From Pseudomonas guariconensis (GTDB lineage: Bacteria; Pseudomonadota; Gammaproteobacteria; Pseudomonadales; Pseudomonadaceae), in assembly GCF_900102675.1 (NCBI RefSeq), contig NZ_FMYX01000005.1:1-64000 (forward strand): a stretch of DNA of 64,000 nucleotides, in the 5' to 3' direction. The notes under the pieces are model-generated. The model was given only the letters and a program-made list of their open reading frames with translations. It had not been told where the DNA came from and made no database searches. The position numbers and the translations under genes were made by a program. Shown in pieces: positions 32,113 through 41,283 of the stretch (position 1 is the stretch's first letter; every line of letters starts with the position of its first letter).

Positions 32113-33851
32113 GGAGCCTCCTGGTCGGGTGGCAGCAGGCTGACCACGCAACTGTGCGCGGGCAGGGTAGTGTCGAGATGCGCGGTGTCGCTGCTGTCGA
32201 ACAACCAGCGCTCGACTGGAGGCAGTGCTACCGATTGCGGCTCGCTGGCCAGGTTGAGGTCGATCCGCAATTGGCTACCGTCGCCCAGGCGCCAGCGTGC
32301 GGTCAGGGCCCGTTCGCCCAGTACCGTGGCGCCCAGGGCGCGACTGCCAGGCAGGCGTGGGGTGAGATGCAGGCGGCGCAGGGTCAGCAGGCGCTGGTAC
32401 AGCCCGTGCCAGCCGGCCACCACCTCCTGCGCTGCGAGCTGCGAGGCGTCGAAGGTGGCCTGGGCGTTGGGGTCGGGGATGCGTTCGCGCTGCGCAGGGT
32501 CGGCGAACGCAGCGAAGTGGGCGAACTCGGCACGGCGACCTTCGCGCACCGCGTCGGCCAGCTCATCGTGATGATCGGTGAAAAACAGAAATGGCCGGCG
32601 GCTGCCTTCTTCATCGCCCATGAACAGCAGTGGAATCATTGGCGCCAGCAGCAGCAAGCCGGTGGCCGCGCGCAAGGCCGGGGGCGGGCAGAGGCGGGTC
32701 AGGCGTTCACCCATTGCCCGATTACCGATCTGGTCGTGGTTTTGCAGAAATAGCACGAACGCACTGGGCGCTAAGTGCCCGCTGGGCTCGCCCCGTGGCG
32801 TGCCATGGCGGTTGGCCTGGCCCTGGAAGACAAACCCCTCGCTCAGGCTGCGGGCCAGTTTTTCGATCGGACGATCCTTGTAGTCGGCGTAGTAGCCTTC
32901 CGTTTCGCCGGTCAACAGGACATGCAAGGCGTTGTGGCCGTCGTCGTTCCACTGGGCGTCGAAGCCCTGCTCGAGCAGCGAGGCCTGGTTGTGTTCGTTC
33001 TCCAGCACCAGCCATACCTGACGACCTGGGGCCACGGCGGCACGTACGCGCTGGGCCAGTTCGATGAGAAAGTCCGGCTGGTCGATGGCATGCACCGCGT
33101 CCAGGCGCAGGCCGTCGAAGCGATAGTCGCATAGCCACATCAGGGCATTCTGGATGAAGAACTCGCGCACCTGGGGCCGGCGAAAATCGATGGCAGCGCC
33201 CCAGGGCGTCTGCCGGTCTTCGCGAAAGAACGTGCTGGCGTACTGATGCAAGTAGTTGCCGTCGGGACCGAAGTGGTTGTAGACCACATCGAGCAGCACC
33301 ATCAGGCCATGGCCATGGGCCTCGTCGATCAAGCGGCACAGTTCGGTCGGACTGCCATAGGTGTGCTGCGGGGCGAACGGCAACACGCCGTCGTAGCCCC
33401 AATTGCGCGTCCCCGGAAACGCCCCCAGCGGCATTAGCTCGATGGCCGTGATGCCTATCTCGGCCAGGCGCGGCAGTTCGCGCATGACTCCGGCATAGCC
33501 GCCCAGCAAGCCGACATGCAGCTCCTGGATCACCGCCTCGTGCCAAGGTCGGCCTTGCCAGGGGTGACGCCAGGGATAGCTGGCGGTGTCCACCACTTGG
33601 CTGGGTCCCTGCACGCCCTCGGGCTGGTAGCGCGACGCGGGGTCGGGCACCTGCAGGGTGTCATCGATTCGGTAGCGATAACGGTCGCCCGCCTGGCAAG
33701 GCGCCAGGCCGGTGAACCAGCCATCTGCTTCAGGCAGCAGTTCGACCGCAGGTTGTTGCTCCAGCTGCAAGCTCACGCTGCGCGCATCGGGCGCCCAGAG
33801 GGCGAAGCGCGCCGACGTGGCGTCCAGCAAGTGTGCGCCATGCCTTTGCAT
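32109..33851 (-). CDS. treZ: Malto-oligosyltrehalose trehalohydrolase
   Basis: A 580-residue GH13_10 enzyme releasing trehalose from maltooligosyl trehalose made by TreY. The N-terminal CBM48-like domain (ARFALWAPDARSVSLQLEQ) is followed by the barrel: VLLDVVYNHFGPDGNYLHQY, nucleophile in FDGLRLDAVHAID, acid/base in VWLVLENEHNQ and FLQNHDQIGNRAMG with the third acidic residue. The NYLHQYASTFF stretch is characteristic of TreZ. The start lies 15 bp after the glgA stop, the stop overlaps malQ. All three enzymes form one translationally coupled set. Confidence 0.97.
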   Translation of the reverse strand: MQRHGAHLLDATSARFALWAPDARSVSLQLEQQPAVELLPEADGWFTGLAPCQAGDRYRYRIDDTLQVPDPASRYQPEGVQGPSQVVDTASYPWRHPWQGRPWHEAVIQELHVGLLGGYAGVMRELPRLAEIGITAIELMPLGAFPGTRNWGYDGVLPFAPQHTYGSPTELCRLIDEAHGHGLMVLLDVVYNHFGPDGNYLHQYASTFFREDRQTPWGAAIDFRRPQVREFFIQNALMWLCDYRFDGLRLDAVHAIDQPDFLIELAQRVRAAVAPGRQVWLVLENEHNQASLLEQGFDAQWNDDGHNALHVLLTGETEGYYADYKDRPIEKLARSLSEGFVFQGQANRHGTPRGEPSGHLAPSAFVLFLQNHDQIGNRAMGERLTRLCPPPALRAATGLLLLAPMIPLLFMGDEEGSRRPFLFFTDHHDELADAVREGRRAEFAHFAAFADPAQRERIPDPNAQATFDASQLAAQEVVAGWHGLYQRLLTLRRLHLTPRLPGSRALGATVLGERALTARWRLGDGSQLRIDLNLASEPQSVALPPVERWLFDSSDTAHLDTTLPAHSCVVSLLPPDQEAP

Positions 33852-33866
33852 CTTCGGTGCCCTCGT

Positions 33867-35426
33867 TCAGTAGTGGCCAGCGTGGGCCTGACAGACCAGC
33901 TCCTCGTACAGCTTGGCGTAGGGTTCCACGGCCTGGCACCAGTTGAAGGGCTGGGTCATGGCCAGGCAGCGCATGGCATTGAGCAGGTCTTTCTTGCCAT
34001 GCACGTAGAACGCCCGGCTCAGGGCCTCGCGGTAGCTCTCGACAGTGGACGCGTCGAACAGGAAACCGGTGACTCCGTCCTCGATGGTGTCGGCCAGCCC
34101 ACCGGTGTTGCGCGCCACCGGCAGCGAGCCGAAGCGCTGCGCGTACATCTGGCTCAGGCCGCAGGGCTCATAGCGCGACGGCATCAGGAGGAAGTCGCTG
34201 CCTGCGAACATGCGTCGTGCATCGGTTTCGTTGAAGCCGATGCGCACGCCGATGCGCCCCGGGTAGCGTAGGGCCAGCTCGCGCATGGCCTGTTCTTCCT
34301 CAGGTTCGCCTCGACCGATAATGGCGATCTGGCCACCTTGTTTGACGATGTAGTCGGCCACGCCCAGCGTCAGGTCCAGGCCTTTTTGGTACACCAGGCG
34401 CGAGACCACGGCGAACAATGGCCCCTGCGATGCCTCGAGTTGGAACAGCGTGCGCACTTCTTGTGCGTTGCGCGCCTTGCCGTCCCAGTCGTTGAGGCTG
34501 AAATTGTGCTGCAGGTGCTTGTCGGTGGCCGAATCCCAGCTCTCGTCGATGCCATTGGGAATGCCGCCGAGCAGGCCCTGCTGCGCCTTGCTGGCCAGGA
34601 AGCCATCCAGCCCGCAGCCGAATTCGGGCGTGGTGATCTCCCGGGCATAGGTGGCGCTCACGGTGGTGATATGGCTGGAATAAGCCAGGCCCGCCTTGAG
34701 GAACGACAGCTTGCCGTAGAACTCCATGCCTTCCTGCTGCAGGGCATGGTCAGGGATGGCCAGCTCCGGGCAGCAGGCACGGCTGAACACGCCCTGGTAG
34801 GCCAGGTTGTGGATGGTGAACAGGGTCGGGGTGTTCAGGCCGCGCCAGTGCATGTACGCCGGGGCCAGGCCTGCCGGCCAGTCGTGGGCGTGCACCAGGT
34901 CGGGGCGCCAGTGGATCATGCCTTCGCCGGCGGCGATTTCCGCAGCGGCCAGGCCCAGTCGGGCGAAGCGGATGTGGTTGTCCGGCCAGTCGCGGCCATT
35001 GTTGGCGCCATAGGGCGTGCCGTCGCGCTCGTACAGTTCGGGGCAGAGCAGGACATAGATGACCAAGCCGTCGGCCAGATCCATGCGGCCGATCTTGCAG
35101 GGTGGCAGCGCCGCGTGCCCACCCAGTTCGCCGACGATATGGATGGGGTTGTCGCTGTCGACCACCTGGCGGTAGCCAGGAATCAACACACGGACATCGT
35201 GCAGATGGGACAGGGCCCGGGGCAGGGCCGAGGACACGTCGCCCAAACCCCCGGTCTTGACCAGGTCGGCGATTTCCGATGTGACGAACAGGATTTTGCG
35301 TTTGTGCGGGTTGTGACGGCGCTGGGCGCCGGGTGCCTTGGCTGTCGTGGCGAATCCTGGCGGCAGCGGTTCGCGGTTGTCCGGGGTGAATGTATCTACG
35401 TGAGGTTCGACAGCGGCACTGATCAT
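33867..35426 (-). CDS. glgA: Glycogen synthase (GT5)
   Basis: A 519-residue glycosyltransferase that extends alpha-1,4-glucan from a nucleotide sugar. The sugar-nucleotide lysine motif KTGGLGDV starts at K57, and the C-terminal GT-B half has VSRLVYQKGLDLTLGVADYI and PSRYEPCGLSQMYAQRFGSL with its catalytic Glu. About 40 polar residues precede the usual start of the fold. The classic donor ADP-glucose needs glgC, which is not in the window; which nucleotide sugar is used here cannot be told from sequence. It opens the minus-strand operon glgA-treZ-malQ-treY-DUF2934. Confidence 0.95.
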   Translation of the reverse strand: MISAAVEPHVDTFTPDNREPLPPGFATTAKAPGAQRRHNPHKRKILFVTSEIADLVKTGGLGDVSSALPRALSHLHDVRVLIPGYRQVVDSDNPIHIVGELGGHAALPPCKIGRMDLADGLVIYVLLCPELYERDGTPYGANNGRDWPDNHIRFARLGLAAAEIAAGEGMIHWRPDLVHAHDWPAGLAPAYMHWRGLNTPTLFTIHNLAYQGVFSRACCPELAIPDHALQQEGMEFYGKLSFLKAGLAYSSHITTVSATYAREITTPEFGCGLDGFLASKAQQGLLGGIPNGIDESWDSATDKHLQHNFSLNDWDGKARNAQEVRTLFQLEASQGPLFAVVSRLVYQKGLDLTLGVADYIVKQGGQIAIIGRGEPEEEQAMRELALRYPGRIGVRIGFNETDARRMFAGSDFLLMPSRYEPCGLSQMYAQRFGSLPVARNTGGLADTIEDGVTGFLFDASTVESYREALSRAFYVHGKKDLLNAMRCLAMTQPFNWCQAVEPYAKLYEELVCQAHAGHY

Positions 35427-35880
35427 ACTTCTCTCCGTCCCTTGTATCGGGTGGCTGGCACCCTTTGGCGTTATGTCGTGTTGGTTCTCTCTAGTTCAAA
35501 TCTTCGTAGTGCGGTCCATGCCCCAGAGTGGTGCGCACAAGCACCGTGCAATCGGCGTTCCAGCCGAAGGCAGTTGAGCTGTTTGGGGTGTGGGTGGGCC
35601 GAAGCGGGGGGGTCCCCTGTGCATTGGCCTACTTAGTTCCTGACCTGCCGCTTTGTTGGAAAGTTTCTTTTTTTTTCCGTCCGGTTACCCAGACGGTTTG
35701 GCGGGCAGAATCCCGAGTGTAGGAGAGGTTGCGTTACATTTGTGACCCGCTGGTCATTTAAATGATGACCGTGGGTCCGCGCAAACGTTGGCGGGTTGTC
35801 ACAGGATGTTAATGCCGAAGGTAGAGGGGCCGCCTGAAAGGCAGCCCAGGACGCGAAAGGGTGCGTAGGCACTCCAGCGA
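35427..35880. promoter_or_regulatory. Upstream region of glgA with palindromes
   Basis: No gene is seen in these 454 bp, which must hold the promoter of the glgA operon. A perfect palindrome TCATTTAAATGA (35754-35765) is enclosed by GACCC (35744-35748) and GGGTC (35772-35776). A smaller inverted repeat CCGTC/GACGG lies at 35677-35696 next to a T9 run. No clear sigma-70, AlgU or RpoS promoter could be fixed. Confidence 0.4.
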
Positions 35881-36339
35881 TCAATCGGTGGGCAATAGTG
35901 AGGAATGGTGCTGGCTGATCAACCAGCGTTCGCCGTCCCAGCGATAGGTGAAGGTGTAACGTGCCGCCACTTGTTGGCCGCTGGCGGCAAGATCAAAGGT
36001 ATACAAACCGGCCAGGGTCGCCTCGTTGCAGCTTTGGCGTAGGTGATAGGTGTCGAGTTTGCCGCTGGGGCGCTTGGCCAGAAAGTGTTCGAAGTAGTCA
36101 ATTCGCGCCTCACGGGTCTGGCGAGGAATCCTGGAAACGGTCGGCAGCAGCAGGGCGTCGTCCTGATAAAGGCTGGCGACCTGGTGTGGATCGCCGCTTT
36201 TGAGGCTGTCGTTCCATTGCGTGAACAGCCCCAGCACTTCCCTTTCGCTGGCGGTCTTGCACAGAGCTGCCGTGGCAGGGGCCGACAGGCCGACAAGCCC
36301 GATGAAAGTCGGGATCAACCTGTATTTGGATGAGGTCAT
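35881..36339 (-). CDS. Exported SnoaL/DUF4440-like (NTF2-fold) protein
   Basis: A 152-residue protein with an N-terminal signal peptide (KYRLIPTFIGLVGLSAPATA, cleavage near ALC). The mature part has the NTF2-like layout: a helix SEREVLGLFTQWNDSLKSGD, DPHQVASLYQDDALLLPT and the strand pair ARYTFTYRWDGERWLISQHH that ends HHSSLLP. It resembles proteins named SgcJ/EcaC or CaMKII-association domain. Such folds bind small ligands or act as enzymes; no catalytic set is evident. The ATG at 36339 follows GGAGATCGCGC; an upstream start adds residues before the signal peptide. Confidence 0.75.
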   Translation of the reverse strand: MTSSKYRLIPTFIGLVGLSAPATAALCKTASEREVLGLFTQWNDSLKSGDPHQVASLYQDDALLLPTVSRIPRQTREARIDYFEHFLAKRPSGKLDTYHLRQSCNEATLAGLYTFDLAASGQQVAARYTFTYRWDGERWLISQHHSSLLPTD

Positions 36340-36491
36340 GCGCGATCTCCGCTCAAAGCAGGCAACACAAGCCTGCGACGCGGCCACTGTAGGAAGGGCG
36401 GCGACAGCGAACTATCGGAATCCGGTACGGAGGATGAAGGGAGAATCTTGTCGAGTGGGAGCCATCAGCTCCCACCAGTAGCGATGAAAGA

Positions 36492-36662
36492 TCAGATGCG
36501 AATGGCTTTGTCGTCTTCGCAGCGGGCCTGCTCGAGCAACTGATTCAACTGGGCGACCTGCTGGCGCAATTGGTCGCGTTCGTCCTTCAGGCGGCGCAGC
36601 TCGTCACGGCGCACGGTGACATAGAGGGTCTGGGTGGGAGTGGAAGGCATCAGGGTACCCAT
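36492..36662 (-). CDS. Short coiled-coil protein
   Basis: A 56-residue open frame: MGTLMPSTPTQTLYVTVRRD followed by a long charged helix (ELRRLKDERDQLRQQVAQLN, QLLEQARCEDDK) with leucines at heptad positions, ending AIRI. A beta strand plus coiled coil suggests a small dimerising protein. The ATG at 36662 has GAGGTG seven bases ahead; the internal ATG at 36650 is an alternative. The codon pattern (third-position G/C) fits the genome, which supports coding. Its function is unknown. It lies 203 bp upstream of, and divergent from, gnd. Confidence 0.7.
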   Translation of the reverse strand: MGTLMPSTPTQTLYVTVRRDELRRLKDERDQLRQQVAQLNQLLEQARCEDDKAIRI

Positions 36663-36864
36663 TGGAACACCTCGCGGTTCTGGCTGGTGACAATTTCAAG
36701 CGTAGACGCTTGGCGCGGCGCGCATTCTGAATTCTTTTCCTGGCCTTGGGAACTTTTTTGTTTATCGTTGTCGCCCCGTTCGTCGGTGAACCCTCGAACG
36801 GAGCACTGGACTAATCTGAAAACCTGAACCGCGTTGTCATCCATTTCAAGGGGAGCATCGACAC

Positions 36865-37845
36865 ATGCAACTGGGAATTGTCGGGCTGGGCCGCATGGGC
36901 GGCAACATCGCGAGGCGTCTGATGCTCGCAGGGCATCGGACCGTGGTCCACGACCGCAACCGCGACGCGGTGATGACGCTGGAGAGCGAGGGCGCCCAAG
37001 GGGCACACGACCTGGGAGCGCTGGTGCAGAAGCTCAAGGCACCTCGCGCGGTGTGGGTAATGCTGCCTGCCGGTGAGCCCACCGAGCAGACCATCGCCCA
37101 GCTGGCCGAGCTACTGGAGCCGGGCGACGCGATCATCGATGGTGGCAACACCTTCTATAAGGACGACATGCGCCGGGCCGCCGAGCTGGCCAAGCTGGGC
37201 CTGCATTATCTGGACGTCGGCACCTCCGGTGGCGTGTGGGGCCTGGAGCGCGGCTACTGCATGATGATCGGTGGTGAGAAGGACGTATTCGAGCGCCTCG
37301 AGCCGCTGTTCAAGGCCCTGGCCCCTGGCGTAGGCGACATCCCCCGCACCCGGGGCCGCGAGGGTGAACATGGCCGCGCCGAGCATGGCTATATCCATGC
37401 AGGGCCTGCCGGAGCCGGGCACTACGTGAAGATGGTGCACAACGGTATCGAGTACGGCTTGATGCAGGCCTACGCCGAAGGCTTCGACCTGCTGCGCAGC
37501 AAAGGCGGCAACGAACTGCCCGAAGACCAGCGCTTCGACCTGGACGTGGCCGAGATCGCCGAGGTCTGGCGTCGCGGCAGCGTGGTGACCTCCTGGCTGC
37601 TGGACCTGACCGCCGACGCCTTGGTGGCTGACCCGCAATTGGCTCAGTTCAGTGGCTCGGTGTCCGACAGCGGCGAAGGCCGTTGGACCATCGATGCCGC
37701 CGTCGAGCAGGCCGTGCCGGTGCCGGTGCTGTCCAGTGCGCTGTTTGCCCGTTTCCGTTCGCGCCAGCAGCAGGGCACCTATGGGGACAAGATCCTCTCG
37801 GCCATGCGCCTGGGCTTCGGCGGCCACGTCGAGAAAGGCAAATGA
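36865..37845 (+). CDS. gnd: 6-phosphogluconate dehydrogenase, decarboxylating (short NAD-type)
   Basis: A 326-residue enzyme oxidising 6-phosphogluconate to ribulose-5-phosphate and CO2. The Rossmann motif is [13 protein letters not shown] at residues 6-18, the substrate loop is [20 protein letters not shown], and the catalytic Lys-Asn set lies in [20 protein letters not shown]. It is about 150 residues shorter than E. coli Gnd and so belongs to the short (GndA/YqeC-like) class, which is often NAD-specific. The acidic residue after the second strand ([10 protein letters not shown]) fits NAD rather than NADP, but this is weak evidence. It overlaps zwf by four bases. Confidence 0.95.
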   Translation: MQLGIVGLGRMGGNIARRLMLAGHRTVVHDRNRDAVMTLESEGAQGAHDLGALVQKLKAPRAVWVMLPAGEPTEQTIAQLAELLEPGDAIIDGGNTFYKDDMRRAAELAKLGLHYLDVGTSGGVWGLERGYCMMIGGEKDVFERLEPLFKALAPGVGDIPRTRGREGEHGRAEHGYIHAGPAGAGHYVKMVHNGIEYGLMQAYAEGFDLLRSKGGNELPEDQRFDLDVAEIAEVWRRGSVVTSWLLDLTADALVADPQLAQFSGSVSDSGEGRWTIDAAVEQAVPVPVLSSALFARFRSRQQQGTYGDKILSAMRLGFGGHVEKGK

Positions 37846-39347
37846 CGGCACAGCGCATCCCGGCCGCGCCGCCCTGCACGTTGTTCCTGTTCGGCGCCAA
37901 CGGCGATCTGGTCAAGCGCCTGCTGATGCCGGCGCTGTACAACCTCAGCCGCGATGGCCTGCTGGACCGCAACCTGCGCATCGTTGGTGTCGACCACAAT
38001 CCAGCCACGGCCGAGGCGTTCGCAGAGCGCCTGCATGCCTTCATGGTCGAGCGCGACAAAGGCGGGGAGGGCTCCAACAAGTGTCTGGATGACAAAGTGT
38101 GGGCGCGCCTGGCCAAACGTCTGGACTACCAGATCGGCGATTTCCTGAACCCGGCCACCTATGAGGCCATCGGCAAGCGCATCGACAAGACCGCCCATGG
38201 CAATGCCATCTTTTACCTCGCCACCTCGCCGCGCTTCTTCCCGGAAGTGGCGCAGCGTCTGGGAGATGCCGGGCTGCTCGATGAGTCCGGCGGCGGTTTT
38301 CGCCGGGTGGTGGTGGAAAAACCCTTCGGCACCGACCTGGCCAGCGCCGAGGCGCTCAACGCCTGCCTGTTGGGGGTGATGAGCGAGCGGCAGATCTACC
38401 GGATCGACCATTACCTGGGCAAGGAAACGGTGCAGAACATCCTGGTCAGCCGGTTCTCCAACGGGCTGTTCGAGTCGTTCTGGAACAACCATTACATCGA
38501 CCACGTGCAAATCACTGCGGCCGAGACCGTCGGTGTCGAAACCCGTGGCGCCTTCTATGACAACACCGGCGCCCTGCGCGACATGGTCCCCAATCACCTG
38601 TTCCAGTTGCTGGCCATGGTCGCCATGGAACCGCCGGCGGCCTTCGCCGCCGATGCGGTGCGCAGCGAGAAAGCCAAGGTGATCGGCGCCATCCGCCCCT
38701 GGTCGCAGAAGATGGCCCTCAAGCACTCCGTGCGTGGCCAGTACGTGGCCGGCAAGCAGGGCCGCAAGCGCCTGGCCGGGTATCGTCAGGAGCCGAACGT
38801 CGATCCTCAAAGCCGCACCGAGACCTATGTTGCCCTCAAGGTGATGATCGACAACTGGCGCTGGGCCGGGGTGCCGTTCTACCTGCGCACCGGCAAGCGC
38901 ATGAGCGTGCGCGACACCGAGATCGCCATCTGCTTCAAGCCGGCGCCGTATGCGCAGTTCCGCGAGTCGGAACTGGAACGGCCCAAGCCCAACTACCTGA
39001 AGATCCAGATCCAGCCCAACGAAGGCATGTGGTTCGACCTGCAGGCCAAGCGTCCCGGGCCTGAGCTGGTGATGGAAAACGTCGAGCTTGGTTTTGCCTA
39101 CAAGGACTTCTTCAAGATGACCCCGGCGACCGGTTACGAGACCTTGATCTACGACTGTCTCACCGGCGACCAGACCCTGTTCCAGCGCGCCGACAACATC
39201 GAGAACGGTTGGCGCGCCGTGCAGCCGTTCCTGGATGCCTGGGCCAGCGGTGGGGAGGTCCATGAATACCCCGCCGGCGAAGATGGCCCCGCGGCGGGCG
39301 ACGAGCTGCTCACGCGTGACAAGCGGGAGTGGCACACCTTGGGATAA
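37842..39347 (+). CDS. zwf: Glucose-6-phosphate 1-dehydrogenase
   Basis: A 501-residue enzyme oxidising glucose-6-phosphate to 6-phosphogluconolactone. It has the cofactor motif [14 protein letters not shown], the substrate and catalytic motif [27 protein letters not shown], and FYLRTGKRM in the C-terminal half. The ATG at 37842 overlaps the gnd stop (ATGA), so the two are coupled; an upstream extension of the frame overlaps gnd and is not coding. With gnd it forms an oxidative pentose-phosphate pair next to sugar-storage genes. Pseudomonads carry several zwf copies; this type sits away from the edd/glk cluster. Confidence 0.96.
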   Translation: MTAQRIPAAPPCTLFLFGANGDLVKRLLMPALYNLSRDGLLDRNLRIVGVDHNPATAEAFAERLHAFMVERDKGGEGSNKCLDDKVWARLAKRLDYQIGDFLNPATYEAIGKRIDKTAHGNAIFYLATSPRFFPEVAQRLGDAGLLDESGGGFRRVVVEKPFGTDLASAEALNACLLGVMSERQIYRIDHYLGKETVQNILVSRFSNGLFESFWNNHYIDHVQITAAETVGVETRGAFYDNTGALRDMVPNHLFQLLAMVAMEPPAAFAADAVRSEKAKVIGAIRPWSQKMALKHSVRGQYVAGKQGRKRLAGYRQEPNVDPQSRTETYVALKVMIDNWRWAGVPFYLRTGKRMSVRDTEIAICFKPAPYAQFRESELERPKPNYLKIQIQPNEGMWFDLQAKRPGPELVMENVELGFAYKDFFKMTPATGYETLIYDCLTGDQTLFQRADNIENGWRAVQPFLDAWASGGEVHEYPAGEDGPAAGDELLTRDKREWHTLG

Positions 39348-39358
39348 AGGGCTGCGAT

Positions 39359-39375
39359 GGGGCGCAAAGCGCCCC
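39359..39375 (+). terminator. Hairpin between zwf and the GH15 gene
   Basis: GGGGCGC pairs with GCGCCCC around an AAA loop, 12 bp after the zwf stop. There is no T-run, so it may attenuate rather than end transcription into the GH15 gene 30 bp further on. Confidence 0.5.
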
Positions 39376-39404
39376 CAAACCGACCGTCTTGCAAAGGAGC
39401 GCCC

Positions 39405-41264
39405 ATGCCAGCCCCGATCGAAGACTACGCGTTAGTGGGCAACTGCCGCAGCGCCGCCTTGGTCAGCCGCGACGGCTCCCTGGATTGGCTATGCGTCCCG
39501 CGTTTCGACGCCCCGGCGGTGTTCGCCGCGCTGTTGGGCAATGAAGAGAACGGCCGCTGGCGACTGGCGCCCAGCGACCTGGTCGAAACCGTCACCCGCC
39601 GCTACCTCGATGACACCTTGGTGCTCGAAACCACCTACACCACTGCCAGCGGCCGCGCCCGGGTCATCGATTGCATGCCCCTGGGCGAACACAACGCCGT
39701 GGTCCGCATCGTCGAAGGCTTGGCCGGCGAAAGCGCCTTCGAGATGGATCTGGTACTGCGTTTTGACTATGGGCGCAGCGTCCCTTGGGTAGAGAAGCTT
39801 GACCCGCACACCCTCAGTGCGGTCGCCGGCCCTGACCGGATGATCCTGCGCAGCACGGAGCCTGTGCACTCGCGCGACTATCACAGCGTCAGCCGCTTTC
39901 GCGTTCTGGCCGGTGAGCGCCAGGTGTTCAGCCTGCGTCACCAGCTCTCGCATCTGCCGCCACAACCGGACTTCGACGTCGACCAGGCCTTGGAAACAAC
40001 CATCGCCCAGTGGCAGGCCTTCGCCGCCCGCTGTCCGGATGTCGGTCCTTGGACGCCCTTGGTCCGCCGTTCCTTGCTCACCCTCAAGGCCATGACCTAC
40101 GCCCCCACCGGTGGCATCGTCGCCGCCGCGACCACTTCCCTGCCCGAGCGTGTGGGTGGCGAACGCAACTGGGATTACCGCTACTGCTGGCTGCGCGATG
40201 CCACCATGACCCTGTTGGCGCTGATGAACCTCGGCTACTTCGATGAGGCCCAGGCCTGGCGGGAATGGCTGCTGCGTTCGGTCGCCGGCAATCCCGAGCA
40301 GATGCAGATCATGTACGGCCTGGCCGGTGAGCGCGACCTGCAAGAGTTCACCCTGCCGTGGCTGAGCGGTTACGAGCACTCCCGCCCCGTGCGTATCGGC
40401 AACGCCGCCTCGGGGCAGTTGCAGCTGGACATCTATGGCGAGCTCGCCGATGCCATGACCCAGGCCATCCGCGGTGGCCTGCCCCGGCATCCGCGCAGCT
40501 CGGCCATTGCCCGCGCGATCCTGCCGTACCTGGAGCGCATCTGGCGTGAGCCGGACGAAGGCATCTGGGAAGTGCGCGGCGGGCGGCAGCACTTCGTGCA
40601 TTCCAAGGTCATGGCCTGGGTCGCCTTCGACCGCGCCGCAAGCCTGGCCGACACCACCGAGGAAGACCGCGAACGAGGCCGGCACTACCGCCAAGTGGCC
40701 GATCAGATCCACCGCGAAATCTGCGAACAGGGGCTCGACCCTGCGCGCCAGTACTTCGTCCAGGCCTATGGCTCCCGGGAAGTGGACGCAAGCCTGTTGC
40801 AGATCGCCCTGACGGGCTTCCTGCCTGCAGACGATCCACGCTTTCTGCGCACCCTGGCGCAGATCGAGCAGCGTCTGCTGCGCAACGGCTTGCTGCTTCG
40901 CTACGACAGCGACCGCTGTAGCGACGGCCTGACGCCGGGGGAAGGGACGTTCCTGGTGTGTTCGTTCTGGCTGGCGGACGTGTACGTGTTGCTCGGGCGG
41001 CAGCAAGAAGCCCAGGCCTTGTATGAGCGACTGGTCGGGCTATGCAACGACGTGGGCCTGCTGGCCGAGCAGTACGACCCGGTGGGTAAGCGGATGCTGG
41101 GCAATTTCCCGCAGGCGTTCAGCCATATCGGGATCATCAATACGGCGTTGAATCTGCACCGGGCGCAGTGTCCGGTGCGGGATCGGGCGGAGTTTTCCGA
41201 CGCCAGTGTCACCCCTGTGGAAGCGGGCTCAACCGCGATGGGCGCGCGTAGCGCGCCCAAATAG
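39405..41264 (+). CDS. Glycoside hydrolase family 15 protein (glucoamylase/trehalase-like)
   Basis: A 619-residue cytoplasmic protein without signal peptide. An N-terminal beta-sandwich (about 1-220; IEDYALVGNCRSAALVSRDG, LDWLCVPRFDAPAVFAALLG) leads to the (alpha/alpha)6 barrel, with GGERNWDYRYCWLRDATMTL, PDEGIWEVRGGRQHFVHSKV and GTFLVCSFWLADVYVLLGR. These are the features of bacterial GH15 proteins, several of which are glucoamylases and some trehalases. The setting behind gnd-zwf and near trehalose genes makes either substrate possible. The ATG at 39405 follows AAAGGAG. The last 18 residues are encoded inside a REP element (see the repeat at 41214), so the native end may have been extended. 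Confidence 0.88.
   Translation: MPAPIEDYALVGNCRSAALVSRDGSLDWLCVPRFDAPAVFAALLGNEENGRWRLAPSDLVETVTRRYLDDTLVLETTYTTASGRARVIDCMPLGEHNAVVRIVEGLAGESAFEMDLVLRFDYGRSVPWVEKLDPHTLSAVAGPDRMILRSTEPVHSRDYHSVSRFRVLAGERQVFSLRHQLSHLPPQPDFDVDQALETTIAQWQAFAARCPDVGPWTPLVRRSLLTLKAMTYAPTGGIVAAATTSLPERVGGERNWDYRYCWLRDATMTLLALMNLGYFDEAQAWREWLLRSVAGNPEQMQIMYGLAGERDLQEFTLPWLSGYEHSRPVRIGNAASGQLQLDIYGELADAMTQAIRGGLPRHPRSSAIARAILPYLERIWREPDEGIWEVRGGRQHFVHSKVMAWVAFDRAASLADTTEEDRERGRHYRQVADQIHREICEQGLDPARQYFVQAYGSREVDASLLQIALTGFLPADDPRFLRTLAQIEQRLLRNGLLLRYDSDRCSDGLTPGEGTFLVCSFWLADVYVLLGRQQEAQALYERLVGLCNDVGLLAEQYDPVGKRMLGNFPQAFSHIGIINTALNLHRAQCPVRDRAEFSDASVTPVEAGSTAMGARSAPK
41214..41258. repeat. REP unit and hairpin inside the end of the GH15 gene
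   Basis: CCTGTGGAAGCGGGCTCAAC plus CGCGA (41214-41238) is a diverged REP unit read in frame as VEAGSTAM; it is followed at once by a perfect 8-bp hairpin GGGCGCGC/GCGCGCCC with a GTA loop (41240-41258), just before the stop codon TAG. Confidence 0.65.
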
Positions 41265-41283
41265 CCGGTGGTGCCCCATGGGG

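Noticed and set aside
35677..35696. CCGTC/GACGG hairpin next to a T9 run as a terminator
   Set aside because: The T-run lies before the stem on the plus strand and would be an A-run after it on the minus strand, so it does not have the terminator layout.
35633..35884. Minus-strand 83-codon frame in the glgA upstream region
   Set aside because: Its composition (Pro, Thr, Asn mix) is unlike local genes and no ribosome site or family feature is visible.
36788..36819. GAACCC...TCTGA upstream of gnd as a second AlgU promoter
   Set aside because: The spacer is 21 bp from GAACCC (13 bp from GAACGG), outside the 16-17 bp that AlgU needs.
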